Shown here: one piece after another, positions 7,380-18,156 of the stretch | Position numbering within the stretch: the first letter of the stretch is position 1 | Layout: each line of letters begins with the position of its first letter | Assembly: GCA_027491115.1 (NCBI GenBank) | Contig: JAIXWV010000022.1 | Span: forward strand, 1-64,000 | Direction: 5' to 3' | DNA: 64,000 nt | Source: Pseudomonadota bacterium | Lineage (GTDB): Bacteria; Bdellovibrionota; UBA1018; CAIMNF01 | Program-made: the position numbers and the translations under genes | The notes under the pieces: model-generated | What the model was told of the DNA's origin: nothing | Seen by the model: only the letters and a program-made list of their open reading frames with translations | Databases searched by the model: none

Positions 7380-7949
7380 ATGAACTCAGGTCTGCGCAAA
7401 TTTGCGCTATTTGGGGTGGTAGTTGTAGCAGCACTTCTCTGGCAGGTTCTTCCCAGAACCTCGAACCAGGGATACGAACCGGAGCAGCCGATCCCATTCA
7501 GTCACAAGCTTCATGCCGGGAAATTCAATATCGACTGCCGTTATTGCCATACCGGAGCCTACAAAGGCGCCCATGCAACCGTGCCTTCGGTTTCCACCTG
7601 CATGAACTGCCACTCGGTGGTCTATCCGGAAAGCCCTTGGATGCAAAAGATCAAGAAGGCGTATGCCGAAGGCAAGCCGATCGAGTGGGTTCGGATCCAC
7701 GAGCTTCCTGACCACGCGCACTTCAATCACAAGCGCCACGTTTCCAAAGGCGTTTCGTGCGAGACCTGTCATGGCAACGTGAAAGAAATGGACCGTCTGT
7801 ATCAGGCGCAGCCACTGACCATGGGTTGGTGCTTGAACTGTCACCGCGGGTTCGAGACCCCGAAATACCTCAAGAAGAGCATCTATCCGGAGAATCCGGA
7901 TTCGACCGATCCGGTCGCGCCCTTCACTTGCAACACCTGTCACTACTGA
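7380..7949 (+). CDS. actA: ActA, pentaheme cytochrome c subunit of alternative complex III
   Basis: 189 residues from ATG 7380 (TTGGAG 9 bases upstream; an in-frame TTG at 7365 is part of that site). An N-terminal membrane helix (residues 6-22) is followed by five CXXCH heme sites: CRYCH, CMNCH, CETCH, CLNCH and CNTCH, plus extra histidines as distal ligands (FSHKLH, FNHKRH). This matches ActA, a periplasmic heme subunit that carries electrons out of the quinol:electron acceptor oxidoreductase. It is first in actABCDEF. Confidence 0.95.
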   Translation: MNSGLRKFALFGVVVVAALLWQVLPRTSNQGYEPEQPIPFSHKLHAGKFNIDCRYCHTGAYKGAHATVPSVSTCMNCHSVVYPESPWMQKIKKAYAEGKPIEWVRIHELPDHAHFNHKRHVSKGVSCETCHGNVKEMDRLYQAQPLTMGWCLNCHRGFETPKYLKKSIYPENPDSTDPVAPFTCNTCHY

Positions 7950-7971
7950 ACCTTTTTGGAGCTGAATCACG

Positions 7972-10900
7972 ATGGAACTCAACGAAAAGAAGAATGAGCA
8001 GAAGTTCGAGAAGCCCAGGTACTGGAAAGGTCCCGAGGAGCTGAATCCCTCCTACTGGTCCGACGAGTCTGTCCAGACCCGGAATGCACAGGAATTCTAC
8101 GACAAGCCCATTGAGACTCTCGAAAAAATCGAGGCAATGGACAAGACCGGAGTGACCCGCAGGGATTTTCTCACCGTGATGGGAGCAAGCATGGCCATGG
8201 CCAGTTTCGCTTGTGCCCGTCGCCCGGTGAACAAGATCATTCCTTACGTGGTCCAGCCGCAGGAATTGACCCCCGGCATCCCGCTCCACTACGCATCCAC
8301 TTGTAAAGAGTGTGCCCAGGCGTGCGGGATCCTGGTGAAGACCCGTGAGGGTCGTCCGGTCAAGCTCGAGGGGAACGAGTCCCATCCGATGAACGCAGGA
8401 AAGCTTTGCGCCCGCGGACAATCTTCCATTCTCAATCTGTACGATCCGGACCGCATTCGTCAGCCGATGAAAGGTGCCAAAGGCGGAACCAAGAACGGCG
8501 CGAACTGGGCCGAAGTGGACGCGTTGGTTGTCGCCGCGCTCAAGGAAGCCAAGAAAGTGCGCATCGTCTCCTTGCCTGAGTCGGGTGAGTCCACGCGTCG
8601 GATCATGAAAGAATTCATGGCGGCTTTCGTGGATTCCAAGTGGATCGAAGTCGATCCGATCGGCATGGACGAAGTGGCTGAAGGCCAGGCGGAGAGCTAC
8701 GGAACCAATGTGTTCCCTGATTACTCATTCGATCGCGCGGAAATGGTCGTCTCCTTCGGTGCGGACTTCCTCGGCACTTGGGGCAACCCGGTCGAGAACG
8801 GCAAGCGTTGGGCGACGACCCGCAAGCTTGCTGGCAAGAAAGACGACGCACTCTCGAAGCTCGTCGTGTTTGAAGCCAACATGAGCATCACCGGAGCGAG
8901 CGCCGACGAGCGTTTCCCGGTGGTTCCGGGCAATGAAGTGGCAGCTGCGCTGGCTTTGGCACACGAGTTGATCGTGAACCAGAAGCGCGGCAAGTTTGCC
9001 TCGGTTCAGGAAGTGTCCTCTCTTCTGTCCGGATCGGTCGAAGAATGGATCTCCAAGGCAGGCAGTCTCGATCGCGCGAAAGTCAAGAAGATCGCCGATG
9101 AGCTCTGGAACGCCCGTGGCAAGAGCATTGTGGTGGGCCATGGCTCGATCGCATTGCAGTCGGTTGTCAACTTGCTCAACAGCACTCTAGAAAACGATGG
9201 GAAAACCATCGACGGAACCGCGGATGTGGTGACGTACAACTCCTCCACCAAGAATCTCGTGGCCCTTCAGGCCGAGCTCGAAGCAGGTCAGGTGGATGTA
9301 CTGGTCGTGCATCGTGCGAATCCGGTTTACTTCCTCCCGAAGGGTGGTGAATTCGGTGAGGCCATGAAGAAGGCCAAGCTCGTGATCGCCGTCACTGACC
9401 GCGTGGACGAGACCGCTGAGTTCGCGGACGTGGTGCTCGCCGAGAATCACTATCTAGAAAGCTGGGGAGATGCGCATCCTAAGGCGTCCATCCACTCGCT
9501 GCAGCAACCCACCATCGCTCCACTTTTCGACACCCGCAGCATGGAAGACATCCTGATCGGATGGACCCGTGGCGGAGTCAAGGCCGGCGGACTCCTGGCT
9601 ACGATCGCATCAGGTCCGAAGAACAGCTTCCACGATTACCTCAAAGAAAGCTGGAAGCAGACACTCTATCCGGCTCACGGCAAGGGTAAGGCGTTCAAGG
9701 ACTTCTGGGAGCTGACCCTGCAGATGGGTGTGCTCGAGTCCAAAGGTGGGGCGAGCCGTGAACGGGCCTTCAAGGCCGGTTCACTCAAGTCCGCCAAGGA
9801 CGCCATTGCCAGCCTGAAAGGGCTTTCTCTCGGCAAGAAAAAGATGGGACCTCGTACCGAAGGTTCCGGTTTCGCCCTCGGGATCTACTCGAAGGTGTCC
9901 CTCGCCGACGGTCGTTCTGCGAACAACGCTTGGATCCAGGAAATGCCGGATCCGATCAGCACAATCACCTGGGACAACTACCTGAACATCGGGCCCGCTT
10001 CGGCGGCCGAACTCGGTTTGGAAACGAACGACGTCGTTCTTCTCAGCGGAGAGACTTCGAGTTTTGAAATTCCTGTGAAGGTCCAACCCGGTATCCTGAA
10101 AGGCGTGGTCACCCTCGCCATGGGATACGGCCGGACCCGTGCGGGAAAAGTCGGATCATTGGTCGGTAAGAACGCCTTCAAAATGGCTTCTTTCTCCGGT
10201 GAGCGCGGACTGCTCCTGAATCAGGGCACCGTGACCATCGCCAAAACCGGCATGAAGTACCAGCTCGCCGCCATTCAAGAGCATCACCGGATCATGGGTC
10301 GCCCGATCCTGAACGAGATCTCTCTGGACGAGTACCGCAAGGATCCCAATGCGGCCATGGAAGTCGAACCCCCCGTCAAAATGGCGAAGGTCCCGACTCT
10401 TTGGGACGCTCCGGTCGACTACTCCAAGAACGAGTACCGCTGGATGCTGGGTGTGGATCTCAACTCCTGTACCGGTTGCGGGGCTTGCGTGATCGCATGT
10501 CAGGCCGAGAACAACACTCCTGTGGTGGGACGCGACCGTGTCCGCCAGAGCCGTGAGATGCACTGGATGCGGATCGACCGTTATTACAGCGGTGACGAGA
10601 CGAATCCTACCGTGGTGTTCCAGCCGATGATGTGTCAGCACTGCGAGAACGCACCTTGCGAAACCGTTTGTCCGGTCGTGGCGACTTCTCACAGCGATGA
10701 CGGTCTCAACCAGATGACCTACAGCCGTTGCGTGGGGACCCGTTACTGTCAGAACAACTGTCCGTACAAGACCCGTCGCTTCAACTTCTTCGATCACTGG
10801 AAGGACTACAAGGACACTCTCAACATGGTTTGGAACCCGGACGTCACCGTGCGTTCACGGGGGATCATGGAGAAGTGTACTTTCTGTGTTCAGCGGATCA

Positions 10901-11155
10901 ACGAGTCCAAGAGCAAGGCCAAGGACAAGAAGACCAAGATCAAGGACGGCGATTTGAGGACCGCGTGTCAGCAGACCTGTCCGACCGACGCGATCGTGTT
11001 CGGAAATGTGAACGACAAGGAAAGTCAGATTTCGAAATGGATCTCCAACCCACGGACCTTCCGGTCCATGGAGATTCTCAACACCCGTCCGGCAGTGAAT
11101 TACCTCACAAAGGTCAGGAACGCCGAAGGCGAACAGCATGCAGGAGGCAAAGAAC

Positions 11156-11169
<14 letters not shown>
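7972..11169 (+). CDS. actB: ActB, fused molybdopterin-like/iron-sulfur subunit of alternative complex III
   Basis: 1065 residues. A twin-arginine signal ([14 protein letters not shown] at 63-64) follows a 60-residue lead, as usual for ActB, so the protein is exported folded. The body is a large molybdopterin-oxidoreductase-like domain, beginning with a cysteine-bearing segment ([10 protein letters not shown]). From about residue 825 comes a ferredoxin-like domain with [35 protein letters not shown] and CTFC...CQQTC, the ligands of four iron-sulfur clusters. In characterised complexes the molybdopterin-like part holds no molybdenum cofactor and the clusters relay electrons from quinol toward the hemes. 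The gene end overlaps actC by 14 bases. Confidence 0.96.
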
Positions 11170-12536
<1,367 letters not shown>

Positions 12537-12544
<8 letters not shown>

Positions 12545-13109
12545 GGAGAACGAAAGTCCGGTTCTTTCCGGTGTGGTGGGATTTTTCGACGATCCCGAAA
12601 GTCTGATCGAAGCGACAGCCAAGGTCCGTGACTCGGAATACAAAGACTTCGATTGCTTCACTCCGTATGCGGTCCACGGCCTTGAGCACGCTCAAGGATT
12701 GGCCCGCTCGAAGGTGCCTTATGTGACCGGAGCGCTGGCGTTCACCGGTACTGCGACCGCCTTCGCCTGGCAGTATGCCGCATCAAAAACCTGGTGGCCG
12801 CACATCATCGGTGGGAAGCCTTTCAATTCGCTTCCAGCTTTCGTTCCGATCATGTTCGAGCTTTCGGTTCTTTTCGGCGGAATTGCGACATTTCTCGCGA
12901 TGCTGGCGTTCAACCGGCTTCCGAATCTGAGTAAGCGCTCGTTCGATCCTTCGATTACGAACAACCGTTTCGCGATCATGATCGAAAGTCCTCCTGCATC
13001 GGATGATGATGAGACTCCGGTCGAGTTTTCAGCAGAGAAGGCAGAGGCTTTCTTGAAGTCGCTCGGGGCGAAGGACACAAGAAAAGTGTTCGAAGAGGGG
13101 TGGTTCTGA
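12537..13109 (+). CDS. actD: ActD, DUF3341 membrane subunit of alternative complex III
   Basis: 190 residues. The N-terminal [20 protein letters not shown] and [12 protein letters not shown] are the marks of ActD (DUF3341). Two membrane helices follow ([41 protein letters not shown]), then an acidic cytoplasmic tail. ActD is a structural subunit packing beside ActC/ActF. Its position between actC and actE and the 8-base overlap fit the conserved operon order. Confidence 0.93.
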
Positions 13110-13110
13110 A

Positions 13111-13701
13111 ATGAAAACCTTGGTTCAGATTTCGTTCTTGTCTGCGCTCGGCTCTTTGCTGGGCGGTTGTTACGTGAAGCATTCGAAGCCGTACTATGTG
13201 TACGCTCCCGACATGCATTACAGTGTGGCGCTCAAAGCCCAGGAGGAGGGTGCGACTCGGTCTCCGGTTGAGGGTACCGTGCCGCGCGACTTCAGGCCTT
13301 ATTCTTTCGTTTCGATCGACGAGGCAAAGGCCAACCTGAATCCGCTTCCTCGCAGCAAAGAGACACTTCTCAGTGGGAAGTCTCTCTATAACACTTATTG
13401 CATCGTGTGCCACGGTCAGTACGGTGAGGGAGACGGGAACGTGGTGGCTATGAAGGACTGGCCCCGTCCGCTTTATCCCCGTCCACCCAGCCTTCAGAGC
13501 GAGAAGGTTCGTGACTACAAAGACGGCCAGATCTTCCATGTCATCACCATGGGTCAGAACCTGATGCCTTCTTACGCCGAGAAACTGAACGAGGAAGAAC
13601 GTTGGGCTGTGGTCCATTACGTCCGGGCTCTTTACCGGGCCAAACACCCGAACGCCGAGGACCTGAAAAAGGCCGAAGGCTACGTGGAAGAGAATCTCTG
13701 A
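13111..13701 (+). CDS. actE: ActE, monoheme cytochrome c lipoprotein of alternative complex III
   Basis: 196 residues. A short signal ends in a lipobox (LLGGC, Cys near residue 20), so the mature protein is membrane-anchored in the periplasm. One class I cytochrome c domain is present: GKSLYNTYCIVCHGQYGEGDG (CIVCH heme site) with a distal methionine in NLMPSYAEKL, then ERWAVVHYVRAL. ActE is thought to hand electrons to the oxidase. It starts 1 base after actD. Confidence 0.94.
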   Translation: MKTLVQISFLSALGSLLGGCYVKHSKPYYVYAPDMHYSVALKAQEEGATRSPVEGTVPRDFRPYSFVSIDEAKANLNPLPRSKETLLSGKSLYNTYCIVCHGQYGEGDGNVVAMKDWPRPLYPRPPSLQSEKVRDYKDGQIFHVITMGQNLMPSYAEKLNEEERWAVVHYVRALYRAKHPNAEDLKKAEGYVEENL

Positions 13702-13721
13702 GAAAGGATTGGTAAAGAAGC

Positions 13722-14930
13722 ATGGGACACGCACACGCGATGGATCACAAGATTGAGAACCCCGGACGCCTCAGGGCTTCCGGTTTCATGACCGGACTGT
13801 TCTCATTTTTCATTCTGCTTGGATTGGTTTCTTTTTTCGTGCTCTTCTCGATCGATCAGAAGCATGCATGGTCTGCGGTCCTCAGGTCGCATTTTTACTT
13901 CCTGGCGATCTCGATGACGGCATTGTTCTTTGTGGTGATCCAGTGGGTGACCACCTCGATGTGGAGTTCTCCGGTCCGCCGGATCGCAGAAGGCTTCACC
14001 GCCTACATCCCGTTCATCCTGGTGTCGACCTTGTTGGTGTTCGCCGGCTCGAAGTCGCTGTTCATGTGGCTCGATCCCGCACACACGCACGGGGATCATG
14101 TGATCGAGGGGAAACTCGGTTACCTGAACATGACCTTCTTCAGTATTCGGACCCTGATAGCCGTTCTGGGTTGGGCGTTCTTCGCGAACAAAATCGTGGG
14201 AGCTTCTTTGAAGACGGATAACGGGGCGGATTACAAAGCCGCCTACGAGAGCAATCGCAAGTGGGGTGTCGGTTTCCTGGTCTTTTTCGCGATCACGTTC
14301 TCAATGGGCGCTTTCGACCAACTCATGTCTCTGGATCCGCACTTCTTCTCGACCATGTTCGGTGTCTACACCTTCGCAGGGGCGTATCAGACGTTCTTCG
14401 CGATGCTGGCCATCGTAGTGATTATGATGAAGCGCTCAGGGTACCTCTCGAAGGTGGTGAATGAGAACCATATTCACGACATCGCCAAGCTCATGTTCGC
14501 TTTCACGGTGTTTTGGGCGTATACCGGGTTTTCCCAGTACATGCTGATCTGGTACGCCAACTTGCCCGAAGAGACCGGTTACTTCCTCCTTCGCTTCAAC
14601 GAGGGTTGGACTCCTTGGACCATTTCTCTGTTTGTTGGGAAATTCCTACTTCCGTTCTTCCTTCTGCTTCCGCGCGGGAACAAAAGGAGCGAGGAGATCG
14701 TGTTCCTTACCGCATGTTGGATTCTGATCACCGAGTACTTCGATCTGAACTGGATGATCCAGCCCCAGATTTTCGAAGCAGGACCTAAATTCCATGTCGC
14801 CGACATTGGAATTTGGCTCGGATTCTTCGGAGTTTTCGGAATGCTGGTGAGCCGGTTTTACCGCAAGAATAATGTCCTGGCGATTCGGGACCCGTACTTG
14901 GCGGATTCCGTGTTCCATCACCACATCTAA
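13722..14930 (+). CDS. actF: ActF, membrane subunit of alternative complex III
   Basis: 402 residues with about ten membrane helices and a histidine-rich start (GHAHAMDHK). It is the ActC-related second large membrane subunit; YIPFILVSTLLVFAG, MSLDPHFFSTMFGVYTFAG and the WYANLPEETGYF loop are typical. It may form part of an ion path, which for this complex is still discussed. It is the last gene of the operon, followed by a strong bidirectional terminator. Confidence 0.93.
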   Translation: MGHAHAMDHKIENPGRLRASGFMTGLFSFFILLGLVSFFVLFSIDQKHAWSAVLRSHFYFLAISMTALFFVVIQWVTTSMWSSPVRRIAEGFTAYIPFILVSTLLVFAGSKSLFMWLDPAHTHGDHVIEGKLGYLNMTFFSIRTLIAVLGWAFFANKIVGASLKTDNGADYKAAYESNRKWGVGFLVFFAITFSMGAFDQLMSLDPHFFSTMFGVYTFAGAYQTFFAMLAIVVIMMKRSGYLSKVVNENHIHDIAKLMFAFTVFWAYTGFSQYMLIWYANLPEETGYFLLRFNEGWTPWTISLFVGKFLLPFFLLLPRGNKRSEEIVFLTACWILITEYFDLNWMIQPQIFEAGPKFHVADIGIWLGFFGVFGMLVSRFYRKNNVLAIRDPYLADSVFHHHI

Positions 14931-14947
14931 GTTTTGGAATCAGTTTC

Positions 14948-14986
14948 AAAAAAGGGCGCTGGAGGGATCCTCCGGCGCCCTTTTTT
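14948..14986. terminator. Bidirectional intrinsic terminator between actF and the GbsR-like gene
   Basis: GGGCGCTGGAGG-GATC-CTCCGGCGCCC is an almost perfect 12-pair stem, with A-run before and T-run after, so it works for both converging genes. Confidence 0.93.
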
Positions 14987-15503
14987 ATTTCACATCGAAC
15001 ATATGCTTGAGTTGTTCGGGCTGGATCTGGGTGAGGGCCAGCATCGCTTGTAGGGTGTTCTGCGCGCCGTTGATCATCAGACCTATGGATTCGAGGCGCT
15101 CCGGTTCAAGCATGGACGGATCCGCCCCTGATTCGGAAAGACTCTTCAACAGTTTGAACTCTTCGTCGGTCTTTTTTAGAAGTTCCTGCTCTCGGGTGAC
15201 CAGGACTTGGCGGATGGCCGAGAACACATCCGGATTAGCCATGTAGAATTTGTTCTTCTTATTCAGGCTTTCTTCGGTTTGGAACACAAGTCCGTAATGC
15301 ATGAGATCTTTCATCGTGAGGCTGATCAGAGCCTTCGACACCTTGAGGCGTGAAATCAACTCTTGCGCGGAGACTGGACGTGGAGACAAATAGAGGTGCG
15401 TCCAAATCATTCCGTGGATGCGCTTAAATCCCCAGTATTCGATAAATGTGCCAACTTTTTCGGCGAGCCGATTGACTTGACTCAATGTGGATTGACGTTT
15501 CAT
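14985..15503 (-). CDS. GbsR/MarR-type transcriptional regulator
   Basis: 172 residues. The winged helix-turn-helix region has the GbsR signature: EYWGFKRIHGMIWTHLYLSP, then SAQELISRLKVSKALISLTMKDL and a wing MHYGLVFQ. The C-terminal half is helical and charged, for dimerisation. In other bacteria GbsR-like proteins control osmolyte genes and some respiratory genes; here the target is unknown. It is divergent from osmC across 59 bases that contain a 20-base palindrome, the likely operator, so it probably controls itself and osmC. Confidence 0.82.
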   Translation of the reverse strand: MKRQSTLSQVNRLAEKVGTFIEYWGFKRIHGMIWTHLYLSPRPVSAQELISRLKVSKALISLTMKDLMHYGLVFQTEESLNKKNKFYMANPDVFSAIRQVLVTREQELLKKTDEEFKLLKSLSESGADPSMLEPERLESIGLMINGAQNTLQAMLALTQIQPEQLKHMFDVK

Positions 15504-15504
15504 G

Positions 15505-15524
15505 AGTTTATATTATCTTAAACT
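15505..15524. promoter_or_regulatory. Palindrome between the GbsR-like gene and osmC
   Basis: AGTTTA-N8-TAAACT, 6-base arms, lies immediately next to the regulator start codon in a short divergent spacer, suitable as a MarR/GbsR dimer site. Confidence 0.45.
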
Positions 15525-15562
15525 ATCGGGCGCTAAATGTCAGCGGCCTGGAGGAATAAAAT

Positions 15563-16012
15563 ATGGTCCAGTATCCACTGAAGTTCTCGGTTTCAGCAGA
15601 AGGCGTCTCGGGAATCGATTCGACTTGGAATGCTCGCGTCCCGGGAAGTTCGCCCGGTGAAGTTCGCGATCTGACGGTGGCGATTCCACCTGAGTTTCAA
15701 GGGCCGGGTGGTGGCTACTCGCCCGAAGACTTCTATGCGCTAGCGCTGTTGAACTGCTTCATGGCTACCTTCCGAGTAATCGCCTCGAAGTCCCAGTTGT
15801 CGTATCAGTCTATCCGGCTGAACGGAGAGCTTGTGGTGGATCGGGACGAAAAAGGTGCCCCTTGGATGAAGCACTTCACCCTCTCCGCAACCTTGTCTGG
15901 AGCAGCGGATCCGGAGAGAGCAAAGCGGTTATTGGAAAAAGCGAGCCAGTCTTGCTTGATTCTGAATTCGGTCAAGACAGGGAAAACCTTTGAGTTTGAG
16001 GCACTGCCTTAA
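15563..16012 (+). CDS. OsmC/Ohr-family protein
   Basis: 149 residues. Two conserved cysteines sit in the family positions (LALLNCFMATFRVIA, about residue 72, and KASQSCLILNSVK near the C terminus). These proteins reduce organic hydroperoxides with the cysteine pair. The segment GGGYSPEDFYALAL is typical. GGAGG lies 7 bases before the ATG. OsmC and Ohr cannot be firmly separated. The stop codon overlaps that of the opposite small gene. Confidence 0.83.
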   Translation: MVQYPLKFSVSAEGVSGIDSTWNARVPGSSPGEVRDLTVAIPPEFQGPGGGYSPEDFYALALLNCFMATFRVIASKSQLSYQSIRLNGELVVDRDEKGAPWMKHFTLSATLSGAADPERAKRLLEKASQSCLILNSVKTGKTFEFEALP

Positions 16013-16215
16013 GCGGCTTTTTTCTCGTTGCCGGAATTGGTATTCCGTCGATTCGGGAACTGGATGATCTGAGCCGTCGGGCGTTCACTTTCCGATTGGG
16101 CTTCCAGCTTCTCGCGCTCCGCCTTCAGGCGGTTGATCAGCTCCCGGTTGAGTTTTTCGAAGTAGAGTTCCTCGGCATCATAGCCCGCATGCGACCAATC
16201 GTGTTTGCTCAGCAT
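16009..16215 (-). CDS. Small protein of unknown function
   Basis: 68 residues, charged and mostly helical (DAEELYFEKLNRELINRLKAEREKLEAQ), ending in a polar tail. I do not recognise a family. The frame is open to 16260, but a good promoter reading toward the gene (TTGCGA, 16-base gap, TATACT; 16253 down to 16226) would start RNA near 16219, only about 4 bases before ATG 16215, so the short form is chosen and the messenger may be almost leaderless. It overlaps the osmC stop by 4 bases, tail to tail. Confidence 0.6.
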   Translation of the reverse strand: MLSKHDWSHAGYDAEELYFEKLNRELINRLKAEREKLEAQSESERPTAQIIQFPNRRNTNSGNEKKAA

Positions 16216-16225
16216 AGTAAGTAAC

Positions 16226-16253
16226 AGTATAACGCGTTGCGAAAACTTCGCAA
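16226..16253 (-). promoter_or_regulatory. Promoter with palindromic operator for the 68-residue protein
   Basis: On the minus strand TTGCGA (16253-16248), 16 bases, TATACT (16231-16226). The -35 element is part of a perfect 7-3-7 inverted repeat, TTGCGAA-N3-TTCGCAA (16237-16253). Confidence 0.5.
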
Positions 16254-16296
16254 TAAGCAAAAATGCTTTTAATTGCTCATGCTTACCTGAATTACG

Positions 16297-17193
16297 TTAA
16301 TTTCGGGGATGAAGCCAGATAGACCAAAGATCCGCTGTAATGACAAAGAGATAGACCATCATGCTGAAGTTGATGCTGAGGAAGAACCTGAGCCAAGTCT
16401 TTTGTGCCGGGTGGCGGAGAAAACGGAGCAGTTCGAAGATCAGCCAGGTGCTGGTGAGCAAGCTGCCGGTCAGGCCCAGGATCCCGATCGGGAAGAAGAG
16501 CGGTGAGAGGAGTCCGAGGGCAGCGTAGGCCAGGCACCAAAGGGTGATCTGAAATCGGGTCACCCCAGTTCCTTTTGCGACCGGAAGTGTAGGAAAGCCT
16601 CCCTGGTTGTAGTCTTCTGAATATTTGAGTGCAAGTACCCAGAAGTGAGGCATTTGCCAAAAAAAGAGAATGGCGAACAAATAGTAGCCTCGAAGGTCGG
16701 TCAGGCTTCCATCTGCAGCGACGAATCCGATCCAAATCGGGAGAGCTCCGGGAATGGCGCCAGGAATGGCGGCGAAGGCGAGTTTCTTTTTCCACCAAAG
16801 GGTGTACAGCCCGTTGTAGCTGATCACGGCTGCCCAGCCGAGGACGAGGACTGGTGTTGATACCCAGCTCAAGAGCAGAGTGCCCATGGCGAGAAGCAAG
16901 ATCGTCAGAGATGAGGCTGTGGCCAGACTGACCCTTCCGCTCGGAAGTGGACGGTCGCGCGTTCGAGCCATTTGAGCGTCTTGCTTTCTCTCTTGAATTT
17001 GATTCAGCGCGCCAGCCGCGAGAGCTAGGCAAGAAACGCCAGCCAAAGACAGTGTGAATCGTGACCAATCAAAAGGAAGCTCGAAGGGGTGGCCGATCAT
17101 GAATCCGGCTGCGAGAGTGATAGCTTCCAGTAGGACGATTTCCGCTTTGGTCAGCCTGAGGATGATCTTGGTCTGGTCCAAAATTTTTGTCAT
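16297..17193 (-). CDS. ctaB: Heme O synthase (protoheme IX farnesyltransferase)
   Basis: 298 residues, about nine membrane helices, UbiA prenyltransferase superfamily. It adds a farnesyl group to heme b, giving heme O, the precursor of heme A for the oxidase. The first Asp-rich/Arg motif reads NQIQERKQDAQMARTRDRPLPSG, and YNGLYTLWWKKKLAFAAIPGAIPGALPIWIG is the second conserved loop. It is divergent from the sco-ctaCDEF operon. Heme A synthase (CtaA) is not in the window, so the final step must be coded elsewhere or the enzyme uses heme O. Confidence 0.93.
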   Translation of the reverse strand: MTKILDQTKIILRLTKAEIVLLEAITLAAGFMIGHPFELPFDWSRFTLSLAGVSCLALAAGALNQIQERKQDAQMARTRDRPLPSGRVSLATASSLTILLLAMGTLLLSWVSTPVLVLGWAAVISYNGLYTLWWKKKLAFAAIPGAIPGALPIWIGFVAADGSLTDLRGYYLFAILFFWQMPHFWVLALKYSEDYNQGGFPTLPVAKGTGVTRFQITLWCLAYAALGLLSPLFFPIGILGLTGSLLTSTWLIFELLRFLRHPAQKTWLRFFLSINFSMMVYLFVITADLWSIWLHPRN

Positions 17194-17265
17194 GGTAGTG
17201 TCATATTTTTATTACGGAATCCGGTTCCTGCTGTTAAGGTATTCATCATACGAAGAGGGTGTTTT

Positions 17266-18156
17266 GTGAAGCTGCATTTTGGAAAAAATGCGATTTTTTG
17301 CGTCCTGTTGCTGGGTCTTTCAGGCCCGGTGTCTGCACGTGCGGATTCAGTCACTGCCGAAAAGCCCGCTCAAGTTGAATTGAAGGGTGACCCCAAAAAA
17401 GTACCGCAGGAGCTCGACGGCGTCGGTGTTTCTGAGCACCTGGGTGAGCGTGTGGATCTTTCCGGAATCGAGCTCACGGACTCAGCTGACGGGAAACTCA
17501 AGAAACTTTCCGAGTTCTTTTCCAGCGGGAAGCCGGTCATTCTCAATCTCGTGTATTACGAGTGTCCAATGTTGTGCACCATGGTCCTGAATGGTCTTAC
17601 TGAAGGGATCAAGGGGCTTCAGTGGAGTGTTGGGCAAGAGTTCCACACTGTCACGGTCAGTATCAATCCCAAAGAGTCCTCCCAGATGGCGCTAGCCAAG
17701 AAAGAGGTTTATTTGGAGGAGTATTTTGATGGAGCCAAAAGGAATGTAGACTCGGCGAAAGCTGGCTGGCACTTCCTTACTGGGACAGAGGATCAGATCA
17801 AGAAGCTCTCTACTCAGGTCGGATTTAATTTCAAATATGACGCTTTTCAAAAACAGTACGCCCACCCGGCGGTGACCTTCATTTTGACGCCTGAAGGGGT
17901 GGTTTCTCGCTACCTTTATGGTGTGACCTACCAGCCCAAGGATCTCAAGCTTGCATTGCTTGAAGCTTCCCAGGGCAAGATCGGCAATGTTCTCGATCGT
18001 CTTCTCATGTTTTGCTATCACTACGAGCCCTCTGCCCGGGGATATTCCCTTCAGGCGTTCAGAGTGATGCAATTGGGCGCTGCTCTCACAACGCTCCTGT
18101 TGGGCTCATATCTTTGCATCTTTTGGACCAGACAAAGGAAAGGAAAAACGAAATGA
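17266..18156 (+). CDS. SCO1/SenC-family copper chaperone, GTG start, C-terminal membrane anchor
   Basis: 296 residues. A cleavable signal (to about residue 26, SARA|DS) precedes the thioredoxin-like SCO domain with the copper motif YYECPMLC (CxxxC) and the distal histidine in QYAHPAVTF. It delivers copper to the CuA centre of subunit II, coded next. A single helix near the C terminus (VMQLGAALTTLLLGSYLCIFW) followed by basic residues anchors it, unlike classic N-anchored SCO. Start GTG 17266 has GAGGG upstream. The stop overlaps ctaC (ATGA). Confidence 0.92.
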   Translation: MKLHFGKNAIFCVLLLGLSGPVSARADSVTAEKPAQVELKGDPKKVPQELDGVGVSEHLGERVDLSGIELTDSADGKLKKLSEFFSSGKPVILNLVYYECPMLCTMVLNGLTEGIKGLQWSVGQEFHTVTVSINPKESSQMALAKKEVYLEEYFDGAKRNVDSAKAGWHFLTGTEDQIKKLSTQVGFNFKYDAFQKQYAHPAVTFILTPEGVVSRYLYGVTYQPKDLKLALLEASQGKIGNVLDRLLMFCYHYEPSARGYSLQAFRVMQLGAALTTLLLGSYLCIFWTRQRKGKTK

